NCBI RefSeq assembly: GCF_900327775.1 | Contig: NZ_OUMZ01000001.1 | Location: 22,882-86,881, forward strand | Direction of reading: 5' to 3' | DNA from: Roseovarius sp. EL26 | Lineage (GTDB): Bacteria; Pseudomonadota; Alphaproteobacteria; Rhodobacterales; Rhodobacteraceae | DNA: 64,000 bases | Shown here: one piece after another, positions 46,473-56,781 of the stretch | Layout of the letters: each line of letters starts with the position of its first letter | How positions within the stretch are numbered: the stretch's first letter is position 1 | Position numbers and translations under genes: made by a program | Notes under the pieces: generated by a model | The model's database searches: none | Seen by the model: only the letters and a program-made list of their open reading frames with translations | Told to the model about the DNA's origin: nothing

Positions 46473-47414
46473 CTAGTTAGTCGGTTTTGCAAATTCGGAT
46501 GATTGGTTGCGGCAGAGCCAACTCAAAGCAGCGGCACACATCTGTTCATCCACAATGTGCCCAACTCCCTTCAGAAGTTTGAATTTTGCATTTGGTATCA
46601 ATTCCGCGGCGGTTTTACCGGACTGCGGGGAAATACAGGGATCGCTATCCCCGTGAACCACCAAGGTTCGAGCGCGAATTGTACGCAACTGATCTCGTCG
46701 ATCTCCGGAACTAAGTACGGCCAGCGCCTGTCGGGCAGATCCACCACATGAAAAGCCCTGCAGATATATCTTCTCGATCTCCGCAATTAGTTCATCGCTC
46801 AAACCTACTCGGCCTGCGCCATAGTAGAGCGTGTCTTCCAATAGATACTCTTTGATTTGTTCTGATGCCTCAGGTTCAACAAAAAGGCGCGCTATACGTC
46901 TTTTGGCTTCATCTGTGCTATTCATATGAATTGTGCCGTCGTTGCTAGCGAACTGGATAAACGAACCGACACGTGAGGCGGTTTTTGCTGCTACTAATTG
47001 CGCGATCATGCCGCCCATGGAAAAACCAATGATATCGAAACTCTGAATGTTCAACTTGTCGAGCAAGTCAATCACATCATCACGCATATCAAACACCGAA
47101 TACGGGGCATATTTGGTGGCGCTCTCTTCGTCCGCGTGAAGCCATATGCTGGCTATATTTGGTTCACTGTCTGGCCCACACCGTAGAGACTGCCCTGCAT
47201 CTCGGTTTTCCACACAGATAACGCGAAAAGATTTGGACAGATTTTCTAGAAATGTGCGGGGCCATTCGTGCATTTGCATACCCAAGCCGACCAGCAGTAC
47301 GAGCGGCCGAGCCGTTGGCTCGCCAACTTCAGTGTAGCTCAGGTCAACGGGGTGACGCCAACTTCGGCTAAATCGTGCATCGGATGGGTTCTCGAAATCA
47401 CTGATGCAAACCAC
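46473..47414 (-). CDS. alpha/beta-fold hydrolase
   Basis: A 313-residue hydrolase with nucleophile elbow GFSMGG, the oxyanion strand VLLVGLGMQMHEW, the acid in HGDSDPCISP and the catalytic histidine in GVGHIVDEQM. The start is a GTG; an upstream ATG is in another frame. It is the first gene of a two-gene unit with the binding protein, divergent from a TetR regulator. The substrate is unknown; hydrolysis of an ester or lactone ligand is a reasonable guess. Confidence 0.85.
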   Translation of the reverse strand: MVCISDFENPSDARFSRSWRHPVDLSYTEVGEPTARPLVLLVGLGMQMHEWPRTFLENLSKSFRVICVENRDAGQSLRCGPDSEPNIASIWLHADEESATKYAPYSVFDMRDDVIDLLDKLNIQSFDIIGFSMGGMIAQLVAAKTASRVGSFIQFASNDGTIHMNSTDEAKRRIARLFVEPEASEQIKEYLLEDTLYYGAGRVGLSDELIAEIEKIYLQGFSCGGSARQALAVLSSGDRRDQLRTIRARTLVVHGDSDPCISPQSGKTAAELIPNAKFKLLKGVGHIVDEQMCAAALSWLCRNQSSEFAKPTN

Positions 47415-47489
47415 GTTTCCATTCTCCGCCTAAGATTTCCTATCATCGCTCGAGCGGACTAAATGATGTCGCAACTCGCGTATATTCTC

Positions 47490-47531
47490 ATTGATCTATT
47501 AATAGACTTATTGGTCTATAAATAGATCAAT
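47490..47531. promoter_or_regulatory. 42-bp operator of the TetR/hydrolase divergent region
   Basis: ATTGATCTATTAATAGAC, six bases, GTCTATAAATAGATCAAT form 18-bp arms with one mismatch. It lies between the divergent hydrolase and TetR genes, centred about 96 bases from the hydrolase start. A second inverted repeat, TTGAC/GTCAA (47541-47556), overlaps a likely -35 box of the regulator. Confidence 0.85.
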
Positions 47532-47592
47532 AGGTACATATTGACACCTGAGTCAACAAAATATTTACTGGCGTGATCAGCAGGAGAAGCAT

Positions 47593-48234
47593 TTGAAACG
47601 CAAAAATCTCTGGCGCCTTAGAACAGAAGAGTATTCCAAGGCTGCTTTCGAAACTCTTTGTGAACATGGACTTACCGGAACGACTGTCGAAAAGGTCGCG
47701 ACACGAGCGGGTGTTTCAAAGACGAATGTGCTGCACTATTTTGGTAGCAAAACGCGATTGTTAGAAATGGCACTGAGGTACGCAAATGCTGATCTTGCTC
47801 GCGCAGTAAATGCATTGCTAATTCGCTCAAATAATCCTTGGGAAAGAATCTACTCCGTCATAGAAGCCAATTTTTCTGAACAATTCTTTCATCCAAAATT
47901 GGCACATGCTTGGCTCTCCCTTTGCGCCGAAATTCCCCATCACTCGAGTTATCAGCGCATACAAACTGCCATTCACCGACGTATGCGTTCAAATTTAGTA
48001 CATGCCTTGGTGCAACTGGTCGAAAATGAGCGCGCTGAAGAAACTGCACTAGCAATATCGACTATGATAGATGGGCTTTGGTTGCGTTGCGGCCTTCAAA
48101 CTGGAGGCATTGATCATGCAACAGCTATGGGCCAAATGGAGCTTCTGATGGAGGCATTATTCCCCAATTGCGAGGAACGGCTAGACGCCAAGAAGCGCAT
48201 CAGCGACATCCGGTCTATATTGGTGCCGACTTAG
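47593..48234 (+). CDS. TetR-family regulator (BetI-like)
   Basis: A 213-residue regulator with the TetR helix-turn-helix GLTGTTVEKVATRAGVSKTNVLHYFGSKTRLLE near the N-terminus and a BetI-like C-terminal domain (WLRCGL, ISTMIDGLW). It probably controls the divergent hydrolase and binding-protein unit and its own gene via the 42-bp palindrome. Its AT-rich composition matches the unit and differs from neighbours, which may indicate transfer of the whole module. Confidence 0.9.
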   Translation: MKRKNLWRLRTEEYSKAAFETLCEHGLTGTTVEKVATRAGVSKTNVLHYFGSKTRLLEMALRYANADLARAVNALLIRSNNPWERIYSVIEANFSEQFFHPKLAHAWLSLCAEIPHHSSYQRIQTAIHRRMRSNLVHALVQLVENERAEETALAISTMIDGLWLRCGLQTGGIDHATAMGQMELLMEALFPNCEERLDAKKRISDIRSILVPT

Positions 48235-48547
48235 CTAACACCTACGACAATGCGCTAGAGGCAAATCTACAGCTCATCATTGACGAAAGGTGGGTTTATC
48301 CCACGGCTCGGGCTTTAGACCGTATGAATGCTGCAAGATCAATTAATGTCCAGTACGAGAGAAGCGGTTAGTCGAAAATTCAGCCCCTTGAATAGCAGCT
48401 ATGGGCCGACGTTGATGCGCGTTAATTTCTGTGCCAGCAACATGCTGCAAATGCAGCCGTGGTAGGTCTGGGCTCACAGCGGCCATTCGCCTCATCGAAA
48501 ACACCTTACTCGTTGAGCCGTGAGGAACAGCCAGACGACAGCACATA
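48235..48547. other. gene-free region after the TetR gene
   Basis: Just over 300 bases with no supported gene. Short open frames on both strands show no ribosome-binding site and no family likeness. Confidence 0.5.
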
Positions 48548-49210
48548 TTAACCCGCTGTATCGTAAGCCCGTGCGCCAAAGATGGCGCTGCCAACGCGCA
48601 CATGTGTTGCGCCAAAGCTGATGGCTATTTCAAAGTCGCTGCTCATGCCCATGGACAGGCCGTCCAACCCGTTGCGCGCGGCAATTTTGGCAAGCAGGGC
48701 AAAGTGAAGGCTGGCTTCTTCCTCGGCGGGGGGGATGCACATTAGACCCTTTACCGGCAGGTCCATAGTCTTGCACTCAGAGATAAAAGCATCGGCGTCG
48801 CGGGGCAGAACACCTGCCTTTTGTGGCTCTTCCCCAGTGTTGACCTGCAAGAAAAGATCCGGGCAATGGCCGACTTCTTGTGCAAGTCGTGCGATGGTAT
48901 TGGCCAGTTTCGGCCGGTCGACCGAATGGATACTTTGAAACAACTCAAACGCCTGCCGTGCCTTGTTGGTTTGCAACGGGCCGATCAGATGCAGGTCAAT
49001 ACCTATGAACTGCGTGCGAAAGTCCGGCCATTTACCTGCCGCCTCCTGCACCCGATTCTCACCGTAACACCGGTGGCCCTCGTTCAGAACCGCCGCAACC
49101 CGTTGATTGGGTTGCACTTTCGATACTGCAATCAGCTCTACGCTGCCAGCGGCGCGTCCTGCTTCGGCTTCGGCTTTAGCGATACGGGTTTTGATCTCTT
49201 CCAGACTCAC
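48548..49210 (-). CDS. yggS: YggS-family PLP homeostasis protein
   Basis: A PLP-binding TIM-barrel protein of about 220 residues that buffers free pyridoxal phosphate. It has the lysine block LIAVSKVQP, GENRVQEAAGK, HLIGPLQTNKAR and GLSMGMSSDFEIAISFGATHVRVGSAIFG. I prefer the second GTG (MSLEEIKTR), which has AAGG eight bases upstream; the first GTG would add three residues. Confidence 0.94.
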   Translation of the reverse strand: MSLEEIKTRIAKAEAEAGRAAGSVELIAVSKVQPNQRVAAVLNEGHRCYGENRVQEAAGKWPDFRTQFIGIDLHLIGPLQTNKARQAFELFQSIHSVDRPKLANTIARLAQEVGHCPDLFLQVNTGEEPQKAGVLPRDADAFISECKTMDLPVKGLMCIPPAEEEASLHFALLAKIAARNGLDGLSMGMSSDFEIAISFGATHVRVGSAIFGARAYDTAG

Positions 49211-49390
49211 GGCAAACACCTTGTCTTGTGATGGATTTTATCTGCCATAAGGGAACAAGCCCCGCAATGCAGAAGCGCTCACATGGCAGGTGTGTTGTGC
49301 AAAAATTTGTAATTTCTTGTCACGGCGTCGTCAGAGCGTTGTTAATGCCTTGCCCCAATCCGCCACGTTGGATAGTAGGGGATAGAAGCA

Positions 49391-49891
49391 ATGTTGGGCC
49401 GTAGAATGATCCTGTCTCGTTTGTACCGTTTGGTCTCTGTGTTTTTGGTTGTTGCACTGGTGGCGTCCTGTTCGTCATGGCGAGAAAATGCAACCTTTGA
49501 TCCCGCATCCACAAAAGTTAAAGGCGGGCGCGAATCCAGCCCGGTGCAAAGCGGCACCTCGATCTTTGAAGCCTTTCAGGGCGATCCAACCGCCGATGTC
49601 AAAGTGAACCGCTTTTTATGGACGGCTAGCCTGGAAGTGCTAAGCTTCTTGCCTGTTCAAAATGCCGATCCCTTTACCGGCGTGATCACGACTGGATATG
49701 GCACCCCTCCGGGTGGTGGGACATCGTATCGTGCGACTGTGTTGATCAGCGATCCAGCCCTTGATGCACGGTCGTTGAATGTCGCCCTGCAGACCAAGCG
49801 CGGTCCGGTCACTGCGGCCACGCAGCGTGCTGTCGAAGATGCTATTCTGGCCCGTGCGCGCCAGCTACGTATTCAAGCCGGTAAATTCTGA
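49391..49891 (+). CDS. DUF3576 lipoprotein
   Basis: A 166-residue lipoprotein with signal helix and lipobox VALVASC (C27). DUF3576 proteins occur next to leuS and lptE in many Alphaproteobacteria and are predicted outer membrane lipoproteins. Here the block is present but split by a glycosyltransferase on the other strand. A start at the second Met (codon 6) is equally possible. Confidence 0.85.
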   Translation: MLGRRMILSRLYRLVSVFLVVALVASCSSWRENATFDPASTKVKGGRESSPVQSGTSIFEAFQGDPTADVKVNRFLWTASLEVLSFLPVQNADPFTGVITTGYGTPPGGGTSYRATVLISDPALDARSLNVALQTKRGPVTAATQRAVEDAILARARQLRIQAGKF

Positions 49892-49897
49892 TCTTGC

Positions 49898-51136
49898 TTA
49901 ACCACGCATAACTGACCTGATCCAGTCAATCTGTCGTGGTAGGCAGATTGATTTCAGATCGTATTCCGCTTGCATTTTCCAACGCGCTGCCTGCCCTAAA
50001 GCCCGACGTTGATCGTCATCTTCCAGCAGTGCGCAGACCTCACTGACAAGCGCATCTTTGTCGAAAAAATCGACCAACCGGCCGGTTTCACCGTGGCCGA
50101 TGATCTCGCGCACAGGGGGGGTATCGCTGGCAACGATCGCTGCTTCAATACTCATCGCCTCCATCAGGCTCCAGCTCAGCACAAACGGGTAGGTCAAATA
50201 GACATGCACCCGGCTGACCTGCAGCAGTTTGAGAAAAGCCTCATAAGGAATGCGCCCCAGAAAATGCACCCGGTTCCAGTCTGAATCCGAAATCTGATCA
50301 CGAACTTCATCGATAAAGACCTGCTTCCAGGTTTTCCCTTTGGCGGGTGCCGCGCCGTAACTGACTTCATCGCCGCCAACAATCAGCACTCGTGCATTGG
50401 GGCGTTCACGTAAAAGCCGGGGCAAGGCGCGCATGAAAATGTGATAACCACGATAAGGTTCCAGATTGCGGTTCACAAAGGTGATGACTTCGTCATCGCG
50501 GGTCAGCTCAGGCACCTTATCCAGCTTGAATACGACATCTGGGTTTGGACATGCCTGTGCGGTGTTGATCCCATCGTGACTTACAGTGATCTTGTTTCTA
50601 AATCCCTGTGGAAACGTGTCTGCCTGAAACCGCGTCGGGCTGATCCCGGCACTGGCGGAACCAAAATGTAGATGATTGTTAAGGTTCTTCATCCGCAATC
50701 GTAACCCGTCGGTGCCCGCGTCCGGGGCAGGGAATTCAGGGTCAAAGTTCATATGCGGGTAGCCAGCCTGATGATACAGCTCGCAATAAAGGCCGATACG
50801 CGCCGAGGGCCAGACATCGTTCAAAAACAGCGATTCCCCCCAACCGGGGTGCGCCAGAATCAGATCCGGTGTAAATCCTGTCTCGCGCAGTTTTACGGCG
50901 GCATGATAGCAGGCTTCGCCGCGGGTGACCTTGGTGTCGAGATCAACCAACCAGCGATGCACATTTTGCCCGCCCCGGTTGGGCAGGCGGTAAGGGAGAA
51001 CCTTGACCCCGTTCCATGTGGTGGGCTCCTTGACCTTTAGGGTCAGGGCCACGCACTCATGGCCTTGCGACGCAAGAAGTGGTGCCAGATGTTTGTATTG
51101 TCCGGGGAAATTTTGATGGATGAAGAGGATTTTCAT
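49898..51136 (-). CDS. glycosyltransferase family 4
   Basis: A 412-residue GT-B protein. It starts MKILFIHQNFPGQYKHLAPLL and has the family 4 pattern FVNRNLEPYRGYHIFMRALPRLL, VHVYLTYPFVLSWSLMEAMSIEAAIVASDTPPVREII. It probably builds a surface polysaccharide. It stands between DUF3576 and leuS on the opposite strand, where these two genes are usually adjacent, so it looks inserted. The immediately preceding TTG is ignored as start in favour of ATG. Confidence 0.88.
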   Translation of the reverse strand: MKILFIHQNFPGQYKHLAPLLASQGHECVALTLKVKEPTTWNGVKVLPYRLPNRGGQNVHRWLVDLDTKVTRGEACYHAAVKLRETGFTPDLILAHPGWGESLFLNDVWPSARIGLYCELYHQAGYPHMNFDPEFPAPDAGTDGLRLRMKNLNNHLHFGSASAGISPTRFQADTFPQGFRNKITVSHDGINTAQACPNPDVVFKLDKVPELTRDDEVITFVNRNLEPYRGYHIFMRALPRLLRERPNARVLIVGGDEVSYGAAPAKGKTWKQVFIDEVRDQISDSDWNRVHFLGRIPYEAFLKLLQVSRVHVYLTYPFVLSWSLMEAMSIEAAIVASDTPPVREIIGHGETGRLVDFFDKDALVSEVCALLEDDDQRRALGQAARWKMQAEYDLKSICLPRQIDWIRSVMRG

Positions 51137-51276
51137 CAAAGATGCTGCTCAATGTTGTTTTGATTACCATATACACAGCTGAAACAGCCTGCAATTGTCA
51201 CCAACGGGCTGGACGCTGATCGCCGGGGGGCCTATCAGGCTAAGTAAGAATTTACTTACCAAGGGATGCGCCCGAC

Positions 51277-53841
51277 ATGTCGCGCTATTCAGCTGCCGAG
51301 ATCGAGACCAAGTGGCAAGATGCCTGGAACACTGCCGAAATTTTTCAGGCGGGCCGCTCCAAGGACAAGCCAAAATATTACGTGCTGGAAATGTTCCCGT
51401 ACCCCTCGGGTCGGATTCACATGGGCCACGTGCGCAACTACACCATGGGCGATGTGGTGGCGCGGTTTAAGCTGTCGACCGGCCACAATGTTTTGCACCC
51501 GATGGGCTGGGACGCCTTTGGCATGCCTGCCGAAAACGCAGCGATGGCCTCGGGCGGGCACCCCAAGGACTGGACCTATAGCAACATCGCCGACATGCGC
51601 AGTCAGATGAAGCCGCTGGGCCTAAGCATCGACTGGTCCCGCGAATTTGCCACCTGCGATCCAGAATATTATGGCCAACAGCAGGCGTTGTTCCTCGACT
51701 TCCTTGAAAAGGGCCTCGTGTACCGCAAAAATGCGGTGGTGAACTGGGATCCGGTCGATATGACCGTTCTGGCCAACGAACAGGTTGAAAATGGCCGCGG
51801 TTGGCGCTCGGGCGCTTTGGTGGAACGACGCGAGCTGACGCAGTGGTTCTTCAAGATCTCAGATCATTCCGAGGAATTGCTGTCGGCGCTGGATACGCTT
51901 GAAAACTGGCCCGCCAAAGTGCGCCTGATGCAGGAAAACTGGATCGGAAAATCACGTGGGCTTCAGTTCGGGTTTGAACGCACGGATGGCGGTGACCCGA
52001 TCACTGTCTACACCACCCGCCCTGATACGCTAATGGGCGCCAGCTTTGTTGGCATCTCACCCGATCACCCGATTGCCAAGCAGCTTGAGGGCGAAAACCC
52101 GGAGGTCGCGGCTTTTGTTGCTGAATGTCGCAAGGGCGGCACGACTGAGGAAGCCATCGAAACCGGTGAAAAACTGGGCTACGACACAGGCATCAAAGTT
52201 AAACACCCGCTGAATCCTGACTGGGAACTGCCGGTCTGGATCGCCAATTTCATTTTGATGGATTACGGCACCGGGGCGGTGTTTGCCTGCCCGGCCCATG
52301 ACCAGCGCGATCTGGATTTCTGCCGCAAATATGATTTGCCAGTAATTGATACCTTCTTTGCGCTCGACAATGACACGCCAGTTGCCACTGAGGCATTTGT
52401 TCCGCAAAAGTCGGAGAAAGTGCGTTGGGTCAATCACTTCGCTGGCCTGACCGAAGCCACTGGGGATGAGGCCATCGATGTCACCGTCGATTTCGCTGAA
52501 AAAGCGGGCTGGGGCGAAGGTGTCACCAAGTACCGCCTGCGCGATTGGGGCTTGAGTCGCCAGCGTTATTGGGGAACCCCAATTCCCGTTGTGCATTGCG
52601 CAGCCTGCGGCGTGGTGCCCGAGAAAAAAGAAAACCTGCCGATCCAGCTACCTTATGACGAGGGCGGCAAGCCGATCGATTTCTCGATCCCCGGCAACCC
52701 GCTGGACCGCCATCCAACATGGCGTGATTGCAGCTGCCCGTCTTGCGGTGCCCCGGCACAACGCGAAACTGACACGATGGACACCTTCGTGGACAGCTCG
52801 TGGTATTTCGCCCGTTTCACCGCGCCGCGTGCCGATACGCCCACCGATCTGGCCGAAGCCGGATATTGGATGAATGTCGATCAGTACATCGGCGGCATTG
52901 AGCACGCGATTTTGCACTTGCTCTATTCGCGCTTCTTCGCCCGCGCGATGCAGATTACGGGCCACTTGCCTGAAAAATCCATTGAGCCGTTCAATGCGCT
53001 CTTTACCCAAGGCATGGTGACCCATGCGATTTACCAAACTGAGAATGCCAAAGGCCGCCCGGTTTATCACTACCCCGAGCAGGTCGAGCTACGCGATGGC
53101 AAGGCCTTTGTGTCAAAAACTGGCGAAGAGGCAAAGATCATCCCCTCGGCCAAAATGTCCAAGTCGAAAAACAACGTGGTCGACCCACTGAACATCATCT
53201 CGGCCTATGGTGCTGATACGGCTCGCTGGTTTGTACTGTCCGATAGCCCGCCTGAACGTGACGTGGAATGGACGGCCTCTGGTGCTGAAGCCTCGTTCAA
53301 ACATCTGGGACGGGTTTACCGTATCGCCGCCGAAATCGCAGGCACCGAAGTGCCAGATAATGCTGCTGATCAGGACCTGTTGCGCGAAATGCACAAAGCA
53401 ATCCATGATGTGACGATCGGCGTAGAAGCCTTTGGCTTCAATGCCGCGATTGCCAAGCTTTATGGCTTCACCAACGCCCTATCCAAATCCAAGGCAGGCA
53501 CAGCGGCCAAGATGCAAGCGGCCAAAACACTGGCACAGCTGATGTCACCAATGACGCCACACCTGGCCGAGGAAATCTGGCAGCTGCTGGGCGGCGACGG
53601 GCTGGTTGCAACTGCACCTTGGCCCAAAGCGGACGAATCCATGTTGGTCGACGACACTGTGACTTTGCCGATCCAGATCAATGGCAAACGCCGGGCAGAA
53701 ATCAGCGTGCCCAAGGATATGGATAAAGCCGAGGTTGAAAAAATCGCGCTGGCGGAACATGCTGTGCAAAGGGCCCTTGATGGGGCCACCCCGAAAAAGG
53801 TGATCGTTGTGCCAGGCCGGATTGTGAATGTTGTTGTCTGA
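51277..53841 (+). CDS. leuS: leucyl-tRNA synthetase
   Basis: The 854-residue class I synthetase that charges tRNA-Leu. HMGH (48-51) and KMSKS (about 626) are present, with the CP1 editing domain and zinc-type CxxC pairs (CAAC, CSCPSC). The start ATG follows AAGGGATGCGCCCGAC. It overlaps lptE by 14 bases. Confidence 0.98.
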   Translation: MSRYSAAEIETKWQDAWNTAEIFQAGRSKDKPKYYVLEMFPYPSGRIHMGHVRNYTMGDVVARFKLSTGHNVLHPMGWDAFGMPAENAAMASGGHPKDWTYSNIADMRSQMKPLGLSIDWSREFATCDPEYYGQQQALFLDFLEKGLVYRKNAVVNWDPVDMTVLANEQVENGRGWRSGALVERRELTQWFFKISDHSEELLSALDTLENWPAKVRLMQENWIGKSRGLQFGFERTDGGDPITVYTTRPDTLMGASFVGISPDHPIAKQLEGENPEVAAFVAECRKGGTTEEAIETGEKLGYDTGIKVKHPLNPDWELPVWIANFILMDYGTGAVFACPAHDQRDLDFCRKYDLPVIDTFFALDNDTPVATEAFVPQKSEKVRWVNHFAGLTEATGDEAIDVTVDFAEKAGWGEGVTKYRLRDWGLSRQRYWGTPIPVVHCAACGVVPEKKENLPIQLPYDEGGKPIDFSIPGNPLDRHPTWRDCSCPSCGAPAQRETDTMDTFVDSSWYFARFTAPRADTPTDLAEAGYWMNVDQYIGGIEHAILHLLYSRFFARAMQITGHLPEKSIEPFNALFTQGMVTHAIYQTENAKGRPVYHYPEQVELRDGKAFVSKTGEEAKIIPSAKMSKSKNNVVDPLNIISAYGADTARWFVLSDSPPERDVEWTASGAEASFKHLGRVYRIAAEIAGTEVPDNAADQDLLREMHKAIHDVTIGVEAFGFNAAIAKLYGFTNALSKSKAGTAAKMQAAKTLAQLMSPMTPHLAEEIWQLLGGDGLVATAPWPKADESMLVDDTVTLPIQINGKRRAEISVPKDMDKAEVEKIALAEHAVQRALDGATPKKVIVVPGRIVNVVV

Positions 53842-54319
53842 TCGTCGTACATTTCTGCTTGGCGGGTTGGGCCTGTTGGCCGGCTGCGGCTTCAGTCCGG
53901 TTTACGGCCCCCAAGGTAGCGCCACCAAGCTGCAAAACAACATCTTGCTGGATGAACCAAAATCACGCCCGGCGTATCTGTTTGTACGTGAATTCGAGAC
54001 ACGTATGGGGCGCGGCACAAGTGGGAAATATGGCCTCTCCTATTCCATATCCCTAAGCTATGATGCGGTCGCAATTGATAAAAATGACGTCACAAACCGG
54101 CTTAATCTGGTCGGCACCACTACCTACGCATTGCGCGATCTAAGCGATGGTGCAGTGCTGAAAACCGGGCATGTGACCAACTTTACCGGCTTTTCTAATA
54201 CGGGCACGACGGTGGCATCGCAGGCTGCCAGTCGCGATGCTGAGAAACGCTTGATGATTATTATGTCCGATCAGGTGATCACACAGCTGATCGCCGCAGC
54301 GCCCAATCTGCCAGAATGA
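53828..54319 (+). CDS. lptE: LPS assembly lipoprotein LptE
   Basis: A 163-residue lipoprotein with lipobox LLAGC (C20) and the [10 protein letters not shown] start common to alphaproteobacterial LptE. LptE plugs and assembles LptD, the outer membrane LPS translocon. The gene starts inside leuS and ends overlapping holA (ATGA), a conserved leuS-lptE-holA order. Confidence 0.9.
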   Translation: MLLSDRRTFLLGGLGLLAGCGFSPVYGPQGSATKLQNNILLDEPKSRPAYLFVREFETRMGRGTSGKYGLSYSISLSYDAVAIDKNDVTNRLNLVGTTTYALRDLSDGAVLKTGHVTNFTGFSNTGTTVASQAASRDAEKRLMIIMSDQVITQLIAAAPNLPE

Positions 54320-55341
54320 AACTGTCGCCCCGAGATGCCCCCGGGTATTTCGCCCGCCCAGATCCCAGCCGTACGGGCCTGCTGATCTATGGTGTCGATG
54401 CCATGCGCGTGGCATTGAAGCGGCAAGAGGTGATCGCCGCCCTCATCGGCCCGCAGGGCGAGGAGGAAATGCGTCTGACCCGCATTCCCGGCGCAGAGCT
54501 GCGCAAGGATCCCGCAATGCTGCAAGACGCGATCAAGGCGCAGGGCTTTTTTCCCGGCGCTCGCGTTGCCTTCGTCGAAGACGCAACCGATGTGATCACG
54601 CCGATCATCACCGACGCGCTGACGGACTGGCGGACGGGTGACGCGCAGGTCATTGTCACTGCCGGGTCGCTCAAAGCAGCCTCCAAGCTGCGTAAATTGT
54701 TTGAGACCCATAACAACGCCTACGCCGCCGCGATCTATGATGATCCCCCCTCCAAGGCCGAGATCGAGGCCACATTAGCCAAATCCGGGCTTAACAACGT
54801 CGGAACCGATGCCATGCGCGATCTGATGACACTGGCGCAGGAACTCGATCCCGGTGATTTCCGCCAGACGGTGGAAAAGCTGTCGCTCTATATGTTGGGC
54901 GATGAGAGCTCTGTCACCTCTGACGATATCGCCATCTGCGCGCCTGCGTCATCTGAGGCCGACTTGGATGATGTCCTGAACATCGTGGCCGAGGCGCGTT
55001 CAGGCGAAATTGGCCCGATCATGAAACGGCTCAAGGCCCAAGGCGTCCAACCTGTCGGGTTGTGCATCGCCGCTACCCGCCATTTTCGCTCGCTTTACGC
55101 TGCCGCATCCGATCCCGGCGGGGCCGGGCAGGGCATTGCCCGCGTGCGCCCTCCGGTCTTTGGTAAACGCCGAGACCGCATGCTGCGACAGGCCCAGAAC
55201 TGGGGCGCGGACCGTTTGCAACAGGCGCTGACCCTGCTGACCGAAACTGATTTGCAATTGCGCTCTGCCGGGCAAACCGCCCCCGCGATGGCACTGGTCG
55301 AACGCGCGCTCATTCGGTTGGCGATGATGGCGCGGCGTTAA
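54316..55341 (+). CDS. holA: DNA polymerase III delta subunit
   Basis: A 341-residue clamp-loader subunit that opens the beta clamp. It has the AAA+-like delta fold without Walker motifs, with LLIYGVDAMRVALKRQEVIAALIG at the start and the C-terminal helical collar. It overlaps the lptE stop by four bases. Confidence 0.93.
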   Translation: MKLSPRDAPGYFARPDPSRTGLLIYGVDAMRVALKRQEVIAALIGPQGEEEMRLTRIPGAELRKDPAMLQDAIKAQGFFPGARVAFVEDATDVITPIITDALTDWRTGDAQVIVTAGSLKAASKLRKLFETHNNAYAAAIYDDPPSKAEIEATLAKSGLNNVGTDAMRDLMTLAQELDPGDFRQTVEKLSLYMLGDESSVTSDDIAICAPASSEADLDDVLNIVAEARSGEIGPIMKRLKAQGVQPVGLCIAATRHFRSLYAAASDPGGAGQGIARVRPPVFGKRRDRMLRQAQNWGADRLQQALTLLTETDLQLRSAGQTAPAMALVERALIRLAMMARR

Positions 55342-55436
55342 CGCAGGTTCTGATCTGAAATTTCCCCATATTGCCGTTTCGAAAATCGCATCTACCAGAT
55401 ATAGTGTTTATTGAATCACATATCGGGGGGCTTAGG

Positions 55437-56345
55437 ATGCCATTGAGCGCAGAGCAGCAGGCGGAAATTGATGAATTGCGGTCCATGCCGCAGCAGACCT
55501 TGCGGGTGGTGTCGGAGGGGATGGAAAAGCATCTCTATAACGCGCATCCGGTGTTGGATCACGGCTTCGTGCGGGTGGTGGATTACATGGGCGATGACGC
55601 CGCGATCTGCCAGGCGGCGCGGGTGTCTTACGGCCGTGGCACCAAGTCGGTGCAAAACGACGAGGGCCTCATTCGGTACCTGATGCGGCACTGGCATTCG
55701 ACCCCGTTTGAGATGTGCGAGGTTAAGCTGCACGTGAAATTACCGGTGTTTGTGGCGCGGCAATGGATCCGCCACCGGACGGCGAATGTGAACGAATATT
55801 CGGCGCGTTATTCCATTCTGGACCGCGAGTTTTACATTCCTGCGGCGGACGATCTGGCGGCGCAATCGGTGGTTAACAATCAGGGCCGGGGCGAAGCGCT
55901 GAGCGGCGAAGAGGCCGAACGCGTGCTGCGCTACCTGCGCGATGACGCGATGCGTTGCTATGACCATTACGAGGAGATGATCAGCGATGATGGCCAACAG
56001 GGTCTGGCGCGCGAGCTGGCGCGGATGAACCTGCCGGCCAACATCTATACGCAGTGGTATTGGAAGGTCGACCTGCACAATCTGCTGCACTTTTTGCGCC
56101 TGCGTGCGGATGCCCATGCGCAATACGAGATCCGGGTCTATGCCGAAGCGATGTGCCAGATTGCCGCCGACTGGGTGCCCGCCGCCTTCCGCGCGTTCGA
56201 AGATTACCGCATGGGCGGGGCAACGCTGTCGTCCACCGCCCTCGACTGCGTGCGTCGGATGCTGAAAGGCGAAGCGGTCACGCAGGAAACCTCCGGCATG
56301 AGCAAAGGCGAATGGCGCGAGTTTCAGGGCGTGATTGAGGAGTGA
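55437..56345 (+). CDS. thyX: flavin-dependent thymidylate synthase ThyX
   Basis: A 302-residue ThyX. The signature [14 protein letters not shown] (112-125) matches RHRxxSxNExSxRY apart from Ala at the Ser position. It makes dTMP from dUMP with reduced FAD and methylenetetrahydrofolate. I chose the second ATG ([10 protein letters not shown]) because the upstream part (22 codons) lacks family likeness. Its stop lies 34 bases before the left att repeat of the islet. Confidence 0.95.
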   Translation: MPLSAEQQAEIDELRSMPQQTLRVVSEGMEKHLYNAHPVLDHGFVRVVDYMGDDAAICQAARVSYGRGTKSVQNDEGLIRYLMRHWHSTPFEMCEVKLHVKLPVFVARQWIRHRTANVNEYSARYSILDREFYIPAADDLAAQSVVNNQGRGEALSGEEAERVLRYLRDDAMRCYDHYEEMISDDGQQGLARELARMNLPANIYTQWYWKVDLHNLLHFLRLRADAHAQYEIRVYAEAMCQIAADWVPAAFRAFEDYRMGGATLSSTALDCVRRMLKGEAVTQETSGMSKGEWREFQGVIEE

Positions 56346-56379
56346 GCACCTTAATTCCACTTCAACATTTGGTCAAAAT

Positions 56380-56396
56380 CTGGCGATCCCGGGAGG
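56380..56396. repeat. left att-like direct repeat
   Basis: CTGGCGATCCCGGGAGG is identical to the 3' end of the tRNA-Arg gene 2.19 kb away. It lies 34 bases after the thyX stop and marks the original junction if the islet was inserted. Confidence 0.85.
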
Positions 56397-56416
56397 GCTT
56401 TATGGTTTGTTTTATT

Positions 56417-56490
56417 TCAATGGCTTACGCGGAAAAGTGCCAACTTTTACCCCCTATAAGTATCAATGGCTTACAATCCAAGTGCCAACT
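56417..56490. repeat. two AAGTGCCAACT repeats at the left islet end
   Basis: Copies of AAGTGCCAACT start at 56435 and 56480. Each is preceded 17-18 bases earlier by TCAATGGCTTAC, so the unit forms an imperfect 45-bp tandem. Orientation is the same as the two right-end copies. Confidence 0.8.
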
Positions 56491-56527
56491 ATTTTGCATT
56501 GAAATCAGCCACTCTATTCTAAGAAAC

Positions 56528-56686
56528 CTTATTCTCGATAACCCCGCATTCGCATGGCCTTAAGCCGTCGAACGTGTTGGGCAATGAAGTCCTCAAATTC
56601 ATATCAGGCTTTATGGAAAGCTCTCGTATCGTGACTGCAGTACACACGGCCGCTCTCGAACTGGTTGTGATCATCGTATCCCCGCA
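56528..56686 (-). pseudogene. possible degraded short gene inside the islet
   Basis: On the minus strand a frame beginning MRGYDDHNQFESGRV reads through one in-frame TGA to VRRLKAMRMRGYRE and a TAA. The composition is protein-like (charged and aromatic residues spread normally), but no family is recognised and no ribosome-binding site is clear. It may be a remnant of a former islet gene or chance. Confidence 0.25.
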
Positions 56687-56781
56687 TACTTTCCTGTCAA
56701 AATGAAATTCCCATTGGGTTGTGTCCGTGGAAATGAAGTGCTCTAAAAGGCGAGCGAAATTGAAAATTAGGAGCACAAATT

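Noticed and set aside
48343..48615. 90-codon minus-strand frame overlapping yggS
   Set aside because: It overlaps the well-supported end of yggS and shows no family pattern.
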